DNA of 64,000 nt from Lytechinus variegatus (GCF_018143015.1 NC_054756.1:14144902-14208901), one strand, 5' to 3'. Counted from the stretch's first letter, positions 34,678 to 46,054 are shown. Made by a program: numbers and translations. Notes: generated by a model not told the origin, from the sequence alone.

Positions 34678-35067
34678 CTTGCGGTGATTTTGATTTGGAT
34701 ATGGTAGATTACGATGGGTCTTGTTATTTTGTCTCTTCCGACCAATCTGACTTCCGAACTTCCACATTAACTTGCCAGGGCATGGGTATGCATCTCGTCT
34801 TCATTGGATCTCAGGATGAACAAGATTTTATCGTTAGGCAACTCGATAATAGACAATATTGGATAGGTTTAACTAGCCTGGATTGGAAAACAAATGGATC
34901 AGGTTTGCCTTATCATAACTTCGGCCCCAATGAAGTGCCTCCCTTCTATGAAGAAACCTTCAATGAAGGAAGGGTTTGTTTCCGCATGGACCACAGTCGT
35001 GAATTTCATTGGCTTGATCATGACTGTGATGGCAATAACCATTTTTTCATCTGTGAAAAAGAAGAAC
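34678..35067 (+). CDS. Receptor B exon 3: C-type lectin domain 2
   Basis: A phase 1-to-1 exon with acceptor TTCATTTCAG and donor GTAAGT. It encodes a second lectin domain: CYFVSSDQSDF, TCQGMGMHLVFIGSQDEQDF, QYWIGLTSLDW, EGRVCFRMD and HWLDHDCDGNNHFFICE, again with six cysteines. It resembles domain 1 (GMH-V-x-I-x-SQ-E-QxF; FNEG-R-CFRM) and arose by local duplication. WND is changed to WLD and no EPN/QPD is present, so it is further from classical sugar binding than domain 1. Confidence 0.92.
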
Positions 35068-35573
35068 GTAAGTATTTGAAAACAAACATACACCGTTTTT
35101 ATAACAATGACTTGATAATGACCGGGAATAATGATGATGATGATGGTGATGATGATGTTTTTCGCAGATTGTGCAGCAATGTTTGTTTATTTTTACTCTT
35201 GTTTTTGTGTTTTGTTTTTGTTGTTGTTTTGTTTTTTTTTGTGTGTGTGTCTTCATGTCTTTTTTTGTCTTTTGTCTCTGCTCATCTTTCAATTCTAATT
35301 TCCTTTATTATAATTATTATTTATATCTTTTTTCACTATCTATTTTGTATAGATATATAGTTATTTGTGCTATACTTTTTTTCGTCTTGAGTGGTCCACA
35401 CTCTACAAGCCTTGCTTTTCAGTGGACCACTCCGTTTTTCCAACTTTTTTGATATATTATCCTCTGTATCAGGTGCATATTCTATATATTTGGTTTACTT
35501 GAATATTTATCATTTGTATTTTCTGATGTCATATTTTATTTATTGTAATTAATGCTTCTTAATTTTGTTGGAA

Positions 35574-35895
35574 AAATTGAATAAATGAATGAAATGAATG
35601 AATGAATAGCAATAATAATGACGATATGTTTACCCAGGGAAGCCACTTCAGTTCCGAAAACTGTTCTCCAAGCGAGCCGTGCTGTTACCCTATATTTTCC
35701 CGGCTTTAGCTCGGCTACCTAGGCGCTCAAGCATTCAAGTAATTTCCTCCTATCGGGTACCCTTTCACCTCACCTATGCAGCACAATGTTGGTAAATTTC
35801 TTGCTGAAGGAAATCACGCAACGGCTAGGAATTGGACCCACTTCCCTCAGATTGAAAGACGAGAGGAATGACCACTAGGGCACGGCGCCCCCACA
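35574..35895 (-). mobile_element. tRNA-derived SINE
   Basis: On the minus strand it starts near 35895 with GGCGCCGTGCCCTAGTGGTC (A-box-like) and holds GTGGGTCCAATTCC (B-box-like) about 50 bases on. It ends at the left in ATTC repeats (TGAATGAATGAATAG on the plus strand). This is the layout of a tRNA-headed SINE. It lies in intron 3 of receptor B. Confidence 0.72.
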
Positions 35896-36307
35896 TCTTT
35901 CCTCATCATCCAATAGATTTGATTTGAAATATTGTAAAACAGCGCTCATCTTAATTCCATCCAAATCCAAACATGCTAAATCCTCGGAAGTAAATCAGGA
36001 TGAGGGGGGGGGAGCAAACAGCCAAGGGGGCACAACCTTTTAGGGGTAGGGGATCGTTGCTTGTCAACATTTTACCTTGGCCGCATCTATATGGCCGTAT
36101 GCGGATAATAGCAGCATCAAAATAATGCGGATAACTCTGGACCTCCTCTGATTTTACTATTACCCGCATAATTAGGTTTATGTAAGGGGTATTAGCTAGC
36201 ACAATTCAGAATATTGCAGGCAAAGTCTTCTTGTAACGAATGTAGGCCTACTTTTGCCCATAATTTCCGAAATGATGATAGCATTGCAATTATCTTTATT
36301 ACAACAG

Positions 36308-36559
36308 TCAGGACCAGCATGAAGCCTTCAGAGCCTACAAGAAATCCCAATGTGCCAACAACTATGAAGCCGGCAACGACCCCCACGAAGTTAATGACGA
36401 CAACCATGAGAGCAGTTGCGACCACGACAAAAACGATGACGACCAGCACAAATCCGGTGACAAATAGTACGATCTCAAAAAGATCACCACATTCGTCGCC
36501 ATCCGCACACTCTACCATTCAGCCGACAGAATCGGTTGTGACTGTGCCGAATCGAGGGG
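36308..36559 (+). CDS. Receptor B exon 4: Thr-rich mucin-like stalk
   Basis: A 252-base phase 1-to-1 exon with acceptor TTACAACAG and donor GTAATA. It encodes Thr/Pro/Lys/Met-rich sequence such as VPTTMKPATTPTKLMTTTM and VATTTKTMTTSTNP, ending HSTIQPTESVVTVPNRG. It is the counterpart of receptor A exons 5 and 6 and is expected to be heavily O-glycosylated. The adjoining open frame past the donor is intron read-through. Confidence 0.72.
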
Positions 36560-36628
36560 GTAATAAAAGAAAAATAATTATTACATTGGTTTCACTTTTA
36601 TTTCAGGTATGCCTTTAATTAACTCGTC

Positions 36629-37217
36629 TTTAAAGGAGAATAAAACCTTTGGAACAAGATAGCTTGTGTGAAAACAGAAAAATCAAAGAAACCGATCAAC
36701 GAAATTTTAAGAAAAATCGGACAAATAGTGAGAAATTTATGATAATTTGAATATTGCGATCACTAATGCTAAGGAGATACTCAAATTGACAATGCGACAA
36801 AGATGTGTGATGTCACTTGTGAACAACTCTCCCCATTACTTTAGTATATATTTCACTTAAATTGCCTCTTTTATCACATCTATCAGTAGATCATGTGTTC
36901 TTTCTAGAGGAGGGCATGTAATACAGATTTTCAAAGGATACATCATGGATAAAGTGTTTGTATCACAATGAGAAAAAGCAAAAAGAGACATTTTGAGGGT
37001 AGTTTATAGTCAATCAAAGGGAAAGTTGTTCATCAATGACATCACACATCATTGTCGCATTGCCAATGGGAGGATCTCCATAGCATTAGTGATGGCAATA
37101 TTCAAATGCTCATAACTTTCTCATTATTTGTCAGATTTTGCTTAAACTTGTTCTTATTATTTGATTTTTCTGTTTCGACACACGCCTACTTGTTCCAAAG
37201 GTTTCTTTCCCCTTTAA
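36629..37217. mobile_element. Foldback element, ends TTTAAAGG...CCTTTGGAAC, copy 1
   Basis: TTTAAAGGAGAATAAAACC plus TTTGGAACAAG is mirrored by CTTGTTCCAAAGGTTTC plus CCCTTTAA. Inner arms containing ATTTGAATATTGCGATCACT and GACATCACACATC are mirrored too. A second copy lies at 46055-46611. Confidence 0.82.
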
Positions 37218-37389
37218 TGTTGTCAAATCGAATATGAATCCGTCAACCATTTTGAAACTTGAAATGACAAATAAATCAACGTGGTGACGTTGACATAACG
37301 GTGATTATGTCAAAATCCATATCCATATTTATTTTATTGTTCGAAATAGAAATGAAATGCTCCAAAAACTTTCACCACTAAAAATCGTC

Positions 37390-37440
37390 ATGGATCCCCG
37401 TGCCTGCTTTCTTCTGGCGTTCGTTTCATAATGAATTACA
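37390..37440 (+). pseudogene. Broken signal-peptide exon of a third receptor copy
   Basis: ATGGATCCCCGTGCCTGC begins MDPRACFLLAFVS and then hits TAA. It aligns with receptor A exon 1 (ATGGATCTACGGATGCTTCT), including the CTTCTGGCG(T)TTC stretch, and both are preceded by AAAAAATC or AAAAATCGTC. No donor follows. It is best read as the relic of a further tandem receptor gene now inside the long intron of gene B. Confidence 0.5.
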
Positions 37441-38449
37441 CTGAGCTATTTAAACATCGTTATTATTGTGATAACCGTTGGAACCTTGATTATGATTGGT
37501 ATTCGTAGTTACCATACTTGTAACTCATGATGAAACGGGCCCCAGTTTATCATGTTCAATATGTTTCCTGTCCCCTTTATTCTCCAGAATTTCTTACTCT
37601 GTTTTTTTTCCATTTAATCATTTTCCCACTCATGTTCTTTTGTGCCGCCTTTCTCCTACATATGACGAGCTCACTTTTAAAAGGGGTTAGGTCCATTTTT
37701 AATCAAATTTGATTTTTATGTCTTAATTGATTTTTAGTAGCTCTATAAGATGATACCATATAAAAGTTGAAATTCCCATAATAAAAGTGAACTAAAAAAA
37801 AATTCACTTTTTTCCAAAAGTTCGAAAGGGGTTAGGTCCATACATAATTTTTCTGGAAAATAATATCTTTAAAAATATGAAGATAAGTAGATTTCTTTTA
37901 TACCCAATTTTAAATTTCTCATGGTAGGGTATCATGAAAATTCATTTTCGCATAAGAATATTGCAATATGGGAGAATAAAAAAATGATTTTCTTGGAGTG
38001 GCCCTAGCCCCTTTTGCAACTTAACTCTTCATATAATTATTTCCTTCTTCTTTTCCCACTTGTTATCTGTCTCCTGGTTTCCAAAAATCTCGTCTTATTT
38101 CTCTTCCACCCCTTTTGTTCGTACTTCCAACATCAGCTCTCTTACCATCCCCTCTAACTTATCTTCATATGTGACCCTCCATTTCTTTCTCATCTCTTTT
38201 CAACCCACTTCTCATCACTCTTTCCCTCTCTCGATCTCCATCTCATTTTGAATTTTGCCAATTCCAAATCCCTTTCATTTTAGCTCTGTACAAATACTAT
38301 ATGAACACAAATGAAAGACATGAAGGAATTCTCTGGTTAGTGGTGAATTTTATTAATTATCCAGAAAAAATCACATTATCAGAGGATTAAGCTTAATCTC
38401 TTTCTTAAGCGTATGTTAATACTTTGAACCCAAAGAAATTTTTCTTTTG
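37441..38449. other. Receptor B intron 4, no exon seen
   Basis: AGGGGTTAGGTCCAT occurs twice (about 37683 and 37826) and a related GGCCCTAGCCCCTTTT lies at 38000-38020, suggesting a decayed repeat. C/T-rich tracts fill 38030-38260. No downstream exon of the 37390 relic was found. Confidence 0.4.
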
Positions 38450-38810
38450 TATGCTGGGGGGGGGGCATTATTCCCCCTACTTTTTGAAGCACTGAAAAGT
38501 GCCTTTTTATGCAAGAAAAATGCCCCCTCACGAACGTGTACTGTGTCCCTTTCACCTGATGAGAACCTGTTTTAGGTGTTACCAATTAGTGCTCTTTCTC
38601 ATATGCAATTTCTTACCCAAAATGCTCCCCCAAACGTGTTCTGTGCCCTTCCATCTGAGGGCCTATTTCATGTGTTACAAAGTGCCCCCTCGCCTTCTTG
38701 AAAGTGCCCTTTTTTAATCACTGCCCCCTTTTACCAAAGAAAAGTGCTCCTAAAGAACTTGTTCTGTGCCCCTTTCACCTGAGAAGGATCTGTTTTATGG
38801 TCACCATGAC
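38450..38810 (+). repeat. Degenerate ~125-bp tandem repeat
   Basis: The order TGCCCCCTCACGAACGTG, TTCTGTGCCC, TTTCACCTGA, GAACCTGTTTTAGGTGTTAC recurs about three times (near 38520, 38615 and 38740). Confidence 0.6.
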
Positions 38811-40474
38811 GAGTGTCCTTTGAAACAAGAAAACAATATTTACATTTCTGTTATATACGTCTGAAGGAAATCCTTTGTGCATTAAGTTGAATAATTCATG
38901 TGAATGGGGATATATAAGCAGTTTCGTACAGATGGAGGGGGGGGGGCTTGAAGGACGCTTGCCCATAGCCGGCGGAAGCGTGGAATATAGGGGAATCTGT
39001 CCCCCTAAATTTGAGGTGGGGGACAGGCCCTCCTAAATTTTTTGTTGAGAATCTTTTTTTTCCTGCGTCCCCCCTAAATTCAGGTAGACCCCCTTTAAAT
39101 TGTTGTGGGCCCCCCTAAAATTGTGGTCGACAACCTTTTTTTTTGCTGGAAATTTTTGTGGCACCTTCTAAGATTTAGGTGGATAAATTCAGGTGGACCC
39201 CCTAATTTTTTTGCCTTCCGCCGCCAATGCTCTTGCCCCCCCCCAAAAAAAAAAAAACAAAAAAATCACGACCAAGAAAAAGAAGAAAAAGAAAAGCAAA
39301 GGGTGAAATATATCATTTTGAATATTTTCTCGAAATCTATCACAAAATTGAATATTTGTTTTTAAAATGGCAAAATTTTGCTCGCTTGTAACTTTTTAAA
39401 AATTTCACATAAAACAGCATTTTCCCAGTGCCCCCTCCCCCACTTTCAACTTCAATCTGCCGCTCCTATTTGTATGTTTATAGCTTCTCTTTTTGCAACC
39501 AGTTTTAATGAAAATCAATGAAAATTTTATACTTCATGAATTTGGGTTGTTATTATAATTTTTTTTAAATTGGACTTGAAAAAAAAACATTTTCCATCTC
39601 CATCACGTGGTTCCTAAGTCTTCAATGTTGAATTGTTGGATTTCTTGAATGAAAACATTTGTTACACCAGTCCTGCAGATTGAAAAAAAGAGAAAGAAAA
39701 TCAATCAACTTAATTGTCATGATTTTTAAAACATAAATGTTTTAAGAAAAGTGAGACTATGCATATGTGTTTCTTCAACACATAACATAGGAAAACTTAC
39801 TTCTACTACATGTAATTATAAACTTGTACTTCTATAAAGCATATCACTTAAACCTGTTCTATGCAGTTTACATACCACTCTCCATTCTAACTACATGTAC
39901 TCTTTGAAAAAATGTCAGAGATTTCTCGTAAATATATAAGTTGACATATGTACAAATTATATGAATAGTCAGAATTAAAGTTGATATGTTTTGTTGCACA
40001 GAATAAAGTTTGATCCGTAATTAAAAACGACACTAACTATAATCTAAAAACAAAATTGAAATGGGTTTTTCAAAGTCAGGTCTATTTGTTGCCTAAAAAA
40101 ATGTGAACAACAACCTCCATTATCAAAAATGATCACTAACTCACTCACTCATATAACTGCTGTGTTTTGTAGTTCTCTTTGTGGTCCAGTCACTGTTCTA
40201 TTAGACCTACTTCACCAATTATTTATCATCTTCAATCACCTCCATGGAAATTGTCAAACTGCATCATCCTATTAGACAAAACGTAAAACAAAAAAATCGT
40301 AAATCTACAAATATGAAATATGAATATCACACTAAAGAATGAATAAAATAAATTTAATAAAATATAACTCATGAAAAATAAATATTGCTTTGTTTATTAA
40401 CAAATAGGTAATAAAAAGGCAGTTTAATTACTAGTAGATTAAGGACATGACCTTATTTTATAAATTTGCCCAAG
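38811..40474. other. C-rich patch and AT-rich intron sequence
   Basis: 38930-39240 holds many copies of CCCCCTAAATTT-like words and poly-C, then A-rich runs. 39300-40474 is AT-rich with no gene or repeat that I can name. Confidence 0.4.
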
Positions 40475-40479
40475 GTACA

Positions 40480-40632
40480 TGTTACGATATCAGTATGGAT
40501 ATCTAAGCACTCCATACACCTCCTGCAACATGGATACCATGCCTGTTGATTGACCTGCGTAGCTGGCCTGTATAATAAACCTGTATATACGTTCATACCA
40601 AAGTCTCCACCAGAGTTTTTTGTATTGGATCA
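40480..40632 (+). repeat. 5' LTR
   Basis: It opens TGTTACGATATCAG and closes TTGTATTGGATCA, with TG...CA ends. It contains CTGTATAATAAACCTG, which includes a possible AATAAA signal. Confidence 0.95.
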
Positions 40633-40650
40633 TGGTGGCAGCTGAAAACA
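40633..40650 (+). other. Primer-binding-site position
   Basis: TGGTGGCAGCTGAAAAC begins directly after the 5' LTR, where the minus-strand primer tRNA should anneal. The tRNA species could not be assigned. Confidence 0.5.
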
Positions 40651-41270
40651 GTGATCGCCTTTGAAATGACAGGGATCAAGTAACCAGATACTGTATTGTT
40701 GGGAAGTAAACTGCATGTCTTTTTACCGAAATTCGCATGCTTCATAACCTACTAACCCAACGGGCGCCCGCGAACCGCTCGCCCGCTAGCCCCGGCTATC
40801 GCATCGCTACTGTACTGTACCGTACTGTGCATACCCAATGCACTGTCACAGCAAATCACACAGTGTTGTGAGAAGGAGCGAGATGCAAACGGTAACTGTA
40901 AACAATCAAATATAGCCTGAATAAGTTATAACTGTGTTCAATCACTGGCACAAAGGTCTGCATCATAAGATCAACATACATTAAAAGTTGATAAAACCTA
41001 AATTACTTAATTTTCTGGACTGAGTGTGAACAATGAATTAATATTTTCCTAATATTAATTGTAAATCTGGAGTGTGAGAAGTGAGTGGGAGTGACTAGCA
41101 TTTTCACTGCATGAAACACCTAATGACATTCACACAGGGCTGTGAGTGCGTTACAGGTATCATCACCAGTCGACCTGTGACTGTAAGGAGCGTTCACACG
41201 TGGATATAAACAGACATTAATATCTACACTCATTCATTTAAATACCTAATACGTACAGCGAATATACACA

Positions 41271-44200
41271 ATGAGTAGTGGAAAATATCCAGAAATGAAC
41301 TGGGAGGCAACACACCTACCAGAAGAGTTCCAGCTTTTCAGACAAAGAATGGAGCTGATTCTAGCAGACCAAGACATAACTGATCAGATAAAAATGGCTA
41401 TAAAAATCAAGATTGCTGTAGGCAATGAAGGCTTGCGTCGAATCAATGCATCGGGGCTATCAGAGACCGATAAAGAAAAACCGCAAGAGCTATGGAGACT
41501 ATTAGAGGCACAGTTAAAGGTCAATATCAATTTTCGCATACACCGCTTAGAGCTAATGCGGTACAGGCAGAAACCAGATGAAACGATCGACGAATTCGTT
41601 ACCAGGTGTAGGGACAAAGCCAAAAATTGTGATTTCGAGGAAGCTGAGTTAAATGAGCGAATCATGGAGCTAGTGATTGCGTCAACTCCAAGTCTCGAAT
41701 TCCAAAAGTCATTGCTAGATCAACCGAAAGGTTACAAGGTCGAACAAATTTTGGTAGAAGGTCGTAAATACGAGGCAGTTGCTGCGAGCCGACAATGTCT
41801 TGAGACACTAGACCCTAAACAGAATATCGATTCGTTCAAGCGTAACCAGGGACGAAAAGCATGTGGTAACTGCGGACGTTTCCACAAACCTCGTCAGTGC
41901 CCTGCGTATGACGATGAGTGCCGTGCCTGTGGCACCAAGGGCCATTGGGCCAAATTCTGTCGTAAACCGAAAAATGATCATAGTCGTAAACAGAATCGTA
42001 GATCAGATGACCAAAGATCAGACACGGTATCTGATGATCGGAAACCAAGACAAAACAAATCACGATCAAAGTCGAAAAGTCGAAAGAGTAAACCAATAAG
42101 CGAAATGGACATAACACATGATACTACCACAGATCATGATCATTATCAATCTACAGATAGTCCATTCAACGTAGCACAATTCGACACCATACACACTAAT
42201 GGACCACACACAGTTGTAAATCCAGAAGGTACTGTAGCATTTGCTAACATTGACATAATATGCCCACAGAGAGTAGGTCAACATAAGCTTTACCTAAAAG
42301 TGGACTCGGGGGCAAGTGCTAACACTATCACAGTACGTACCGCCAAAGCAATTTACGGTCCAAAGTGGGAATCGGTAGTGAAACAAACAACAATAAAACT
42401 TATAGCTTACGGAGAGACACAAATTCCATGTAAGGGTACACTAGACATAAAGTGTAGATACAAGAGTAGAAAATGGTCAACACATACATTTTATGTAGCA
42501 GATGTCAAGGGTCCAGCGATCCTAGGGTTGTTAGGTTGCACTGATCTTGGAATTATCACAATTCACTCAATGCACAACAAAACACCTACACCCAATCCTC
42601 AGCAAACACCTATCACAAGTGTAAGGGATTTCAAACAAGCATATCCGAATCAGTTTGACGCTATTGGTAGTTTCCGAGGGAAGACAATGCTTCATGTCAA
42701 GGATGATGCTAAACCTACCATAGACGCACCCCGCAAGTGCAGCGTACACTTGAAAGACAAAATCAAGGCGGAACTGGACAAAATGGAGCAGCAAGGAGTC
42801 ATCAGAAAAATTGAGTACCACACCGATTGGTGCAGCTCCATGACCACTGTTGTGAAGAAAGATGGATCCATCAGGATTTGTCTTGACCCCAGGAGGTTAA
42901 ATGATGCCTTGAAGAGATGCCCGCACAAGGTACCAACCTTGGAAGAGGTCCAACCTGTCTTCGCAGGAGCCCAGTACTTCTCTAAGTTAGACGCGAAGGC
43001 TGGTTACTGGTCGGTTCACCTAGCAGAGGAGTGCCAGGATCTCACCACATTCCGTACACCATTTGGAAGGTACTGCTTCCAAAGACTACCATTTGGGTTA
43101 TGTACTAGTCAGGATATCTTCCAGCAGCATATGGATAGGATTGTCCAAAATGTGCCAGGCTGCATATGCATCGCAGATGACATAGCGATCATAGGAAGAA
43201 CGGAGGAGGAACACGATAGGAATCTCTACTTACTCATGGAGAAAGCAAAGCAAGAAGGCTTAGTGTTCAACAGCTCCAAATGTACTATCAAGAAGGAAGC
43301 CATCAACTTCTTTGGTTCCAAGTACACTAGATCAGGTATCTACCCAGATCCGAGCAAGGTAGAAGCTATCACCTCAATGCCATCACCCAAGGACAAAGAA
43401 GATGTTCAGAGATGCCTAAGATTATTCACATACCTAGCAGCATACATTCCTAACTTCTCAGAGAAGTCAGCGCCACTTCGAGAACTTCTACACAAGGAAG
43501 TACCATTCATCTGGGACGATGATCATGAACATTCCTTGAACAGCCTGAAAAGTGCAGTATCATCAGGTGCATGTCTACAATTCTGTGACCCAAAGAAAGA
43601 GACAACTCTTGAGGTAGATGCATCGATGAAAGGGCTAGGAGCATGCCTGCTCCAGCAAGGCAAACCAGTTGCATTTGCATCCAAAAGTCTTTCCACTGCA
43701 CAGTCCAACTATTCCAACATAGAGAGGGAAACCTTAGCCCTAGTGTTTGGTATCAACCGCTTCCATACATATCTGTTCGGGAAGGAATTCACCGTCATAA
43801 CAGACCACAGACCATTGGAGATGATATGGAAGAAACCTCTTAGAAGTGCACCACCACGTCTACAGAGATTGCTTATCAAAGTCCAAGGATACCGATGTCA
43901 AGTCAAGTATCGACCAGGAAAAGACATGATTCTTTCCGATACCTTGAGCCGACTTCCTAATCCCAAGGAAGCACGCGATGTTCCGCTAGATGTCAGAGTG
44001 GAATCCATCTGCTCTGAAGCCGAAGATTCGCACCAGATTGACTTGATATACTTCGGACAACACAAGAGAACAGAGCTTCAGAGAGAAACGGCTAACGATC
44101 CTATTCTCAGATCACTATGGCAAATAGTCACTCAGGGATGGCCTGAGACCATCCAAGAATTGCCGACATCCCTTCGTCAATTTTGGTCTTACAGAGATGA

Positions 44201-45356
44201 AATTGGAGTATCACACGGAGTACTCTTCAAGGGAAGTCAAGTCATCATACCGAAGACACTAAGGAATGACATCCTTAGACAGCTTCATCTAGGACACATG
44301 GGAATCGAAAGCACGAGACGACTTGCTCGTGAGACAGTGTTCTGGCCAAACATCAACAAGGACATTGATCAGTTGATAAAGCAGTGTGAAACATGCCAGA
44401 AACACCAAGCAAGACAGCAGAAAGAGCCATTGCATCCCCATGATGTACCACCAGCACCATGGACCAGACTGGGAAGTGACTTGTTCATGCTCAATAGACA
44501 AGAGTATCTACTCGTTACTGATTACTATTCCAAGTATCCGATCATTGCTAAGCTAACCGATACATCCAGTGCAGCTATAGCAAGACAGATGACGGGAATC
44601 TTCAGTCTGTTTGGTCCACCAGAAGAGATTGTGTCTGACAACGGTCCACAATTTGTCGGGAAACCATTCCAAGACATGTGCAAGAAGTGGAATATCAAGC
44701 ACATCACTTCTTCACCGCACTATCCAAGATCCAACGGATTAGCTGAGAGAATGGTTCGTACAATCAAGAATCTGTTGACGAAGTGTTCTCAAACTAGCCA
44801 AGACAGTCAACTAGCCATGATGCACCTGAGAGCAACACCAGTTGACAATAACTTGAGATCACCAGCAGAGATGTTGTTTGGAAGACCCATCCGAACCACA
44901 TTGCCAAGTCACTATCTTTCGAGAGATTCTGCTGCTACCGAGTTTCTCTTGAATAGGCAAGACAACATGAAGGAAGTGCATGATCGACATGCAAGTTCTG
45001 ATCTGCCACCACTGCATGTAGGACAGCCAGTGAGAGTTCTGCATCCAAGAGACAACACTTGGATACCAGCCAAAGTATCCAAAGTCTGTGAAGAACCTCG
45101 ATCCTACGAAGTTTCAACGCCGAACGGAGGAATCTTGAGGAGAAATAGATCTCACTTGAGGGAAATTCCATCCACCAACCCAACTCCAAAGCGTGTGAGG
45201 TTCGACGAAGACCACTCCACAGAAACTCAACCAGAGGAAGACAACGTCCAACGAACACCAATGTCTAACACTAATCAATCTCAACAGACACACTCACAAA
45301 CTACGAGGTCTGGACGCACTATTCGCAAACCAGAGAGATTCATGTTTGAAGATTGA
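41271..45356 (+). CDS. Gag-Pol polyprotein of the Ty3/gypsy element
   Basis: A single frame of 1361 residues. Gag comes first, with two zinc knuckles (CGNCGRFHKPRQC near residue 198, CRACGTKGHWAKFC near 217). The protease has DSGA at about 345. Reverse transcriptase carries IADD in place of the common YxDD (first D at about 636). RNase H has VDAS near 783 and TDHRPLE. Integrase has its HHCC finger (HLGHMG...CETC from about 1006) and D1070, D1123, E1159 with exact D-35-E spacing. All catalytic residues expected are visible and no stop interrupts the frame, so the copy may be active. Gag and Pol are fused in one frame, so their ratio must be set by processing or another means. Confidence 0.95.
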   Translation: MSSGKYPEMNWEATHLPEEFQLFRQRMELILADQDITDQIKMAIKIKIAVGNEGLRRINASGLSETDKEKPQELWRLLEAQLKVNINFRIHRLELMRYRQKPDETIDEFVTRCRDKAKNCDFEEAELNERIMELVIASTPSLEFQKSLLDQPKGYKVEQILVEGRKYEAVAASRQCLETLDPKQNIDSFKRNQGRKACGNCGRFHKPRQCPAYDDECRACGTKGHWAKFCRKPKNDHSRKQNRRSDDQRSDTVSDDRKPRQNKSRSKSKSRKSKPISEMDITHDTTTDHDHYQSTDSPFNVAQFDTIHTNGPHTVVNPEGTVAFANIDIICPQRVGQHKLYLKVDSGASANTITVRTAKAIYGPKWESVVKQTTIKLIAYGETQIPCKGTLDIKCRYKSRKWSTHTFYVADVKGPAILGLLGCTDLGIITIHSMHNKTPTPNPQQTPITSVRDFKQAYPNQFDAIGSFRGKTMLHVKDDAKPTIDAPRKCSVHLKDKIKAELDKMEQQGVIRKIEYHTDWCSSMTTVVKKDGSIRICLDPRRLNDALKRCPHKVPTLEEVQPVFAGAQYFSKLDAKAGYWSVHLAEECQDLTTFRTPFGRYCFQRLPFGLCTSQDIFQQHMDRIVQNVPGCICIADDIAIIGRTEEEHDRNLYLLMEKAKQEGLVFNSSKCTIKKEAINFFGSKYTRSGIYPDPSKVEAITSMPSPKDKEDVQRCLRLFTYLAAYIPNFSEKSAPLRELLHKEVPFIWDDDHEHSLNSLKSAVSSGACLQFCDPKKETTLEVDASMKGLGACLLQQGKPVAFASKSLSTAQSNYSNIERETLALVFGINRFHTYLFGKEFTVITDHRPLEMIWKKPLRSAPPRLQRLLIKVQGYRCQVKYRPGKDMILSDTLSRLPNPKEARDVPLDVRVESICSEAEDSHQIDLIYFGQHKRTELQRETANDPILRSLWQIVTQGWPETIQELPTSLRQFWSYRDEIGVSHGVLFKGSQVIIPKTLRNDILRQLHLGHMGIESTRRLARETVFWPNINKDIDQLIKQCETCQKHQARQQKEPLHPHDVPPAPWTRLGSDLFMLNRQEYLLVTDYYSKYPIIAKLTDTSSAAIARQMTGIFSLFGPPEEIVSDNGPQFVGKPFQDMCKKWNIKHITSSPHYPRSNGLAERMVRTIKNLLTKCSQTSQDSQLAMMHLRATPVDNNLRSPAEMLFGRPIRTTLPSHYLSRDSAATEFLLNRQDNMKEVHDRHASSDLPPLHVGQPVRVLHPRDNTWIPAKVSKVCEEPRSYEVSTPNGGILRRNRSHLREIPSTNPTPKRVRFDEDHSTETQPEEDNVQRTPMSNTNQSQQTHSQTTRSGRTIRKPERFMFED

Positions 45357-45783
45357 ACATTATGAACACTCTAAACTCTCAAACAAAGAAGAGAAAGAGA
45401 AGAAAGAAGAACACTGAAGACATTAGTGTAGTTTTAAGTTTATTATATGCATGTATAAACATTGTACATTATTTTTGGTATGTCAAGATAGTGTTCACGA
45501 AATTATCAAAAAGACACTATAACCAAAAAACTTATTGTTTGGAATTATTGATTTCAGGATCAATCCGGTTATCCAAATTATTTTCAGTTTTGCACAAGAT
45601 TGAAGTTATGTAAAATTGAAGATGCATACAGTTTATCACAAATTGGTATTATTCTCACAAACCAAACAATTTCTATATTATATCTGATAAATCATAACTC
45701 AGCCAAATTACCAAAATTTGCAGACTACCAAAAGTATTGTTTGAAAACAATATCCTTGAAATTTGAAATTCTCAATCTTATCA

Positions 45784-45795
45784 GAAGAAGGGGGA
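45784..45795 (+). other. Polypurine tract
   Basis: AGAAGAAGGGGGA lies immediately before the 3' LTR, the expected plus-strand primer site. The ~430 bases between gag-pol and this tract are AT-rich without a recognisable gene. Confidence 0.8.
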
Positions 45796-45948
45796 TGTTA
45801 CGATATCAGTATGGATATCTAAGCACTCCATACACCTCCCGCAACATGGATACCATGCCTGTTGATTGACCTGCGTAGCTGGCCTGTATAATAAACCTGT
45901 ATATACGTTCATACCAAAGTCTCCACCAGAGTCCTTTGTATTGGATCA
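45796..45948 (+). repeat. 3' LTR
   Basis: It matches the 5' LTR except CCTCCCGC for CCTCCTGC and GAGTCCTTT for GAGTTTTTT. Confidence 0.95.
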
Positions 45949-46054
45949 GTACATAACTTTTGACATTGGTTCTACTTTAGACTCGAGAGCCTGTATATTT
46001 AAGAAGTGTATATTCAGTACAGATCCTAACTCTTTGTGGCTCAGGTTATTTTTA

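Larger units (their letters stand above)
40480..45948 (+). mobile_element. Ty3/gypsy LTR retrotransposon, near intact
   Basis: The two 153-bp LTRs differ at three positions. The element has one long gag-pol frame, a purine tract before the 3' LTR and a perfect 5-bp target duplication GTACA (40475-40479 and 45949-45953). It is young, going by LTR divergence of about 2%. It lies in the long intron of receptor B in the same orientation, so its LTR signals could disturb that transcript. No env-like gene is recognisable. Confidence 0.95.

Noticed and set aside
35047..35292. Minus-strand frame with a run of histidines
   Set aside because: It is the GAT/ATC triplet repeat at 35130-35157 on the opposite strand of intron sequence.
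36192..36518. Minus-strand hydrophobic frame rich in valine
   Set aside because: It is the complement of the Thr-rich stalk exon (ACC/ACG codons read as GGT/CGT frames).
45362..45613. Small frame after gag-pol with a hydrophobic stretch, possible env remnant
   Set aside because: Too short, no signal peptide, cleavage or fusion features; probably spacer DNA before the purine tract.
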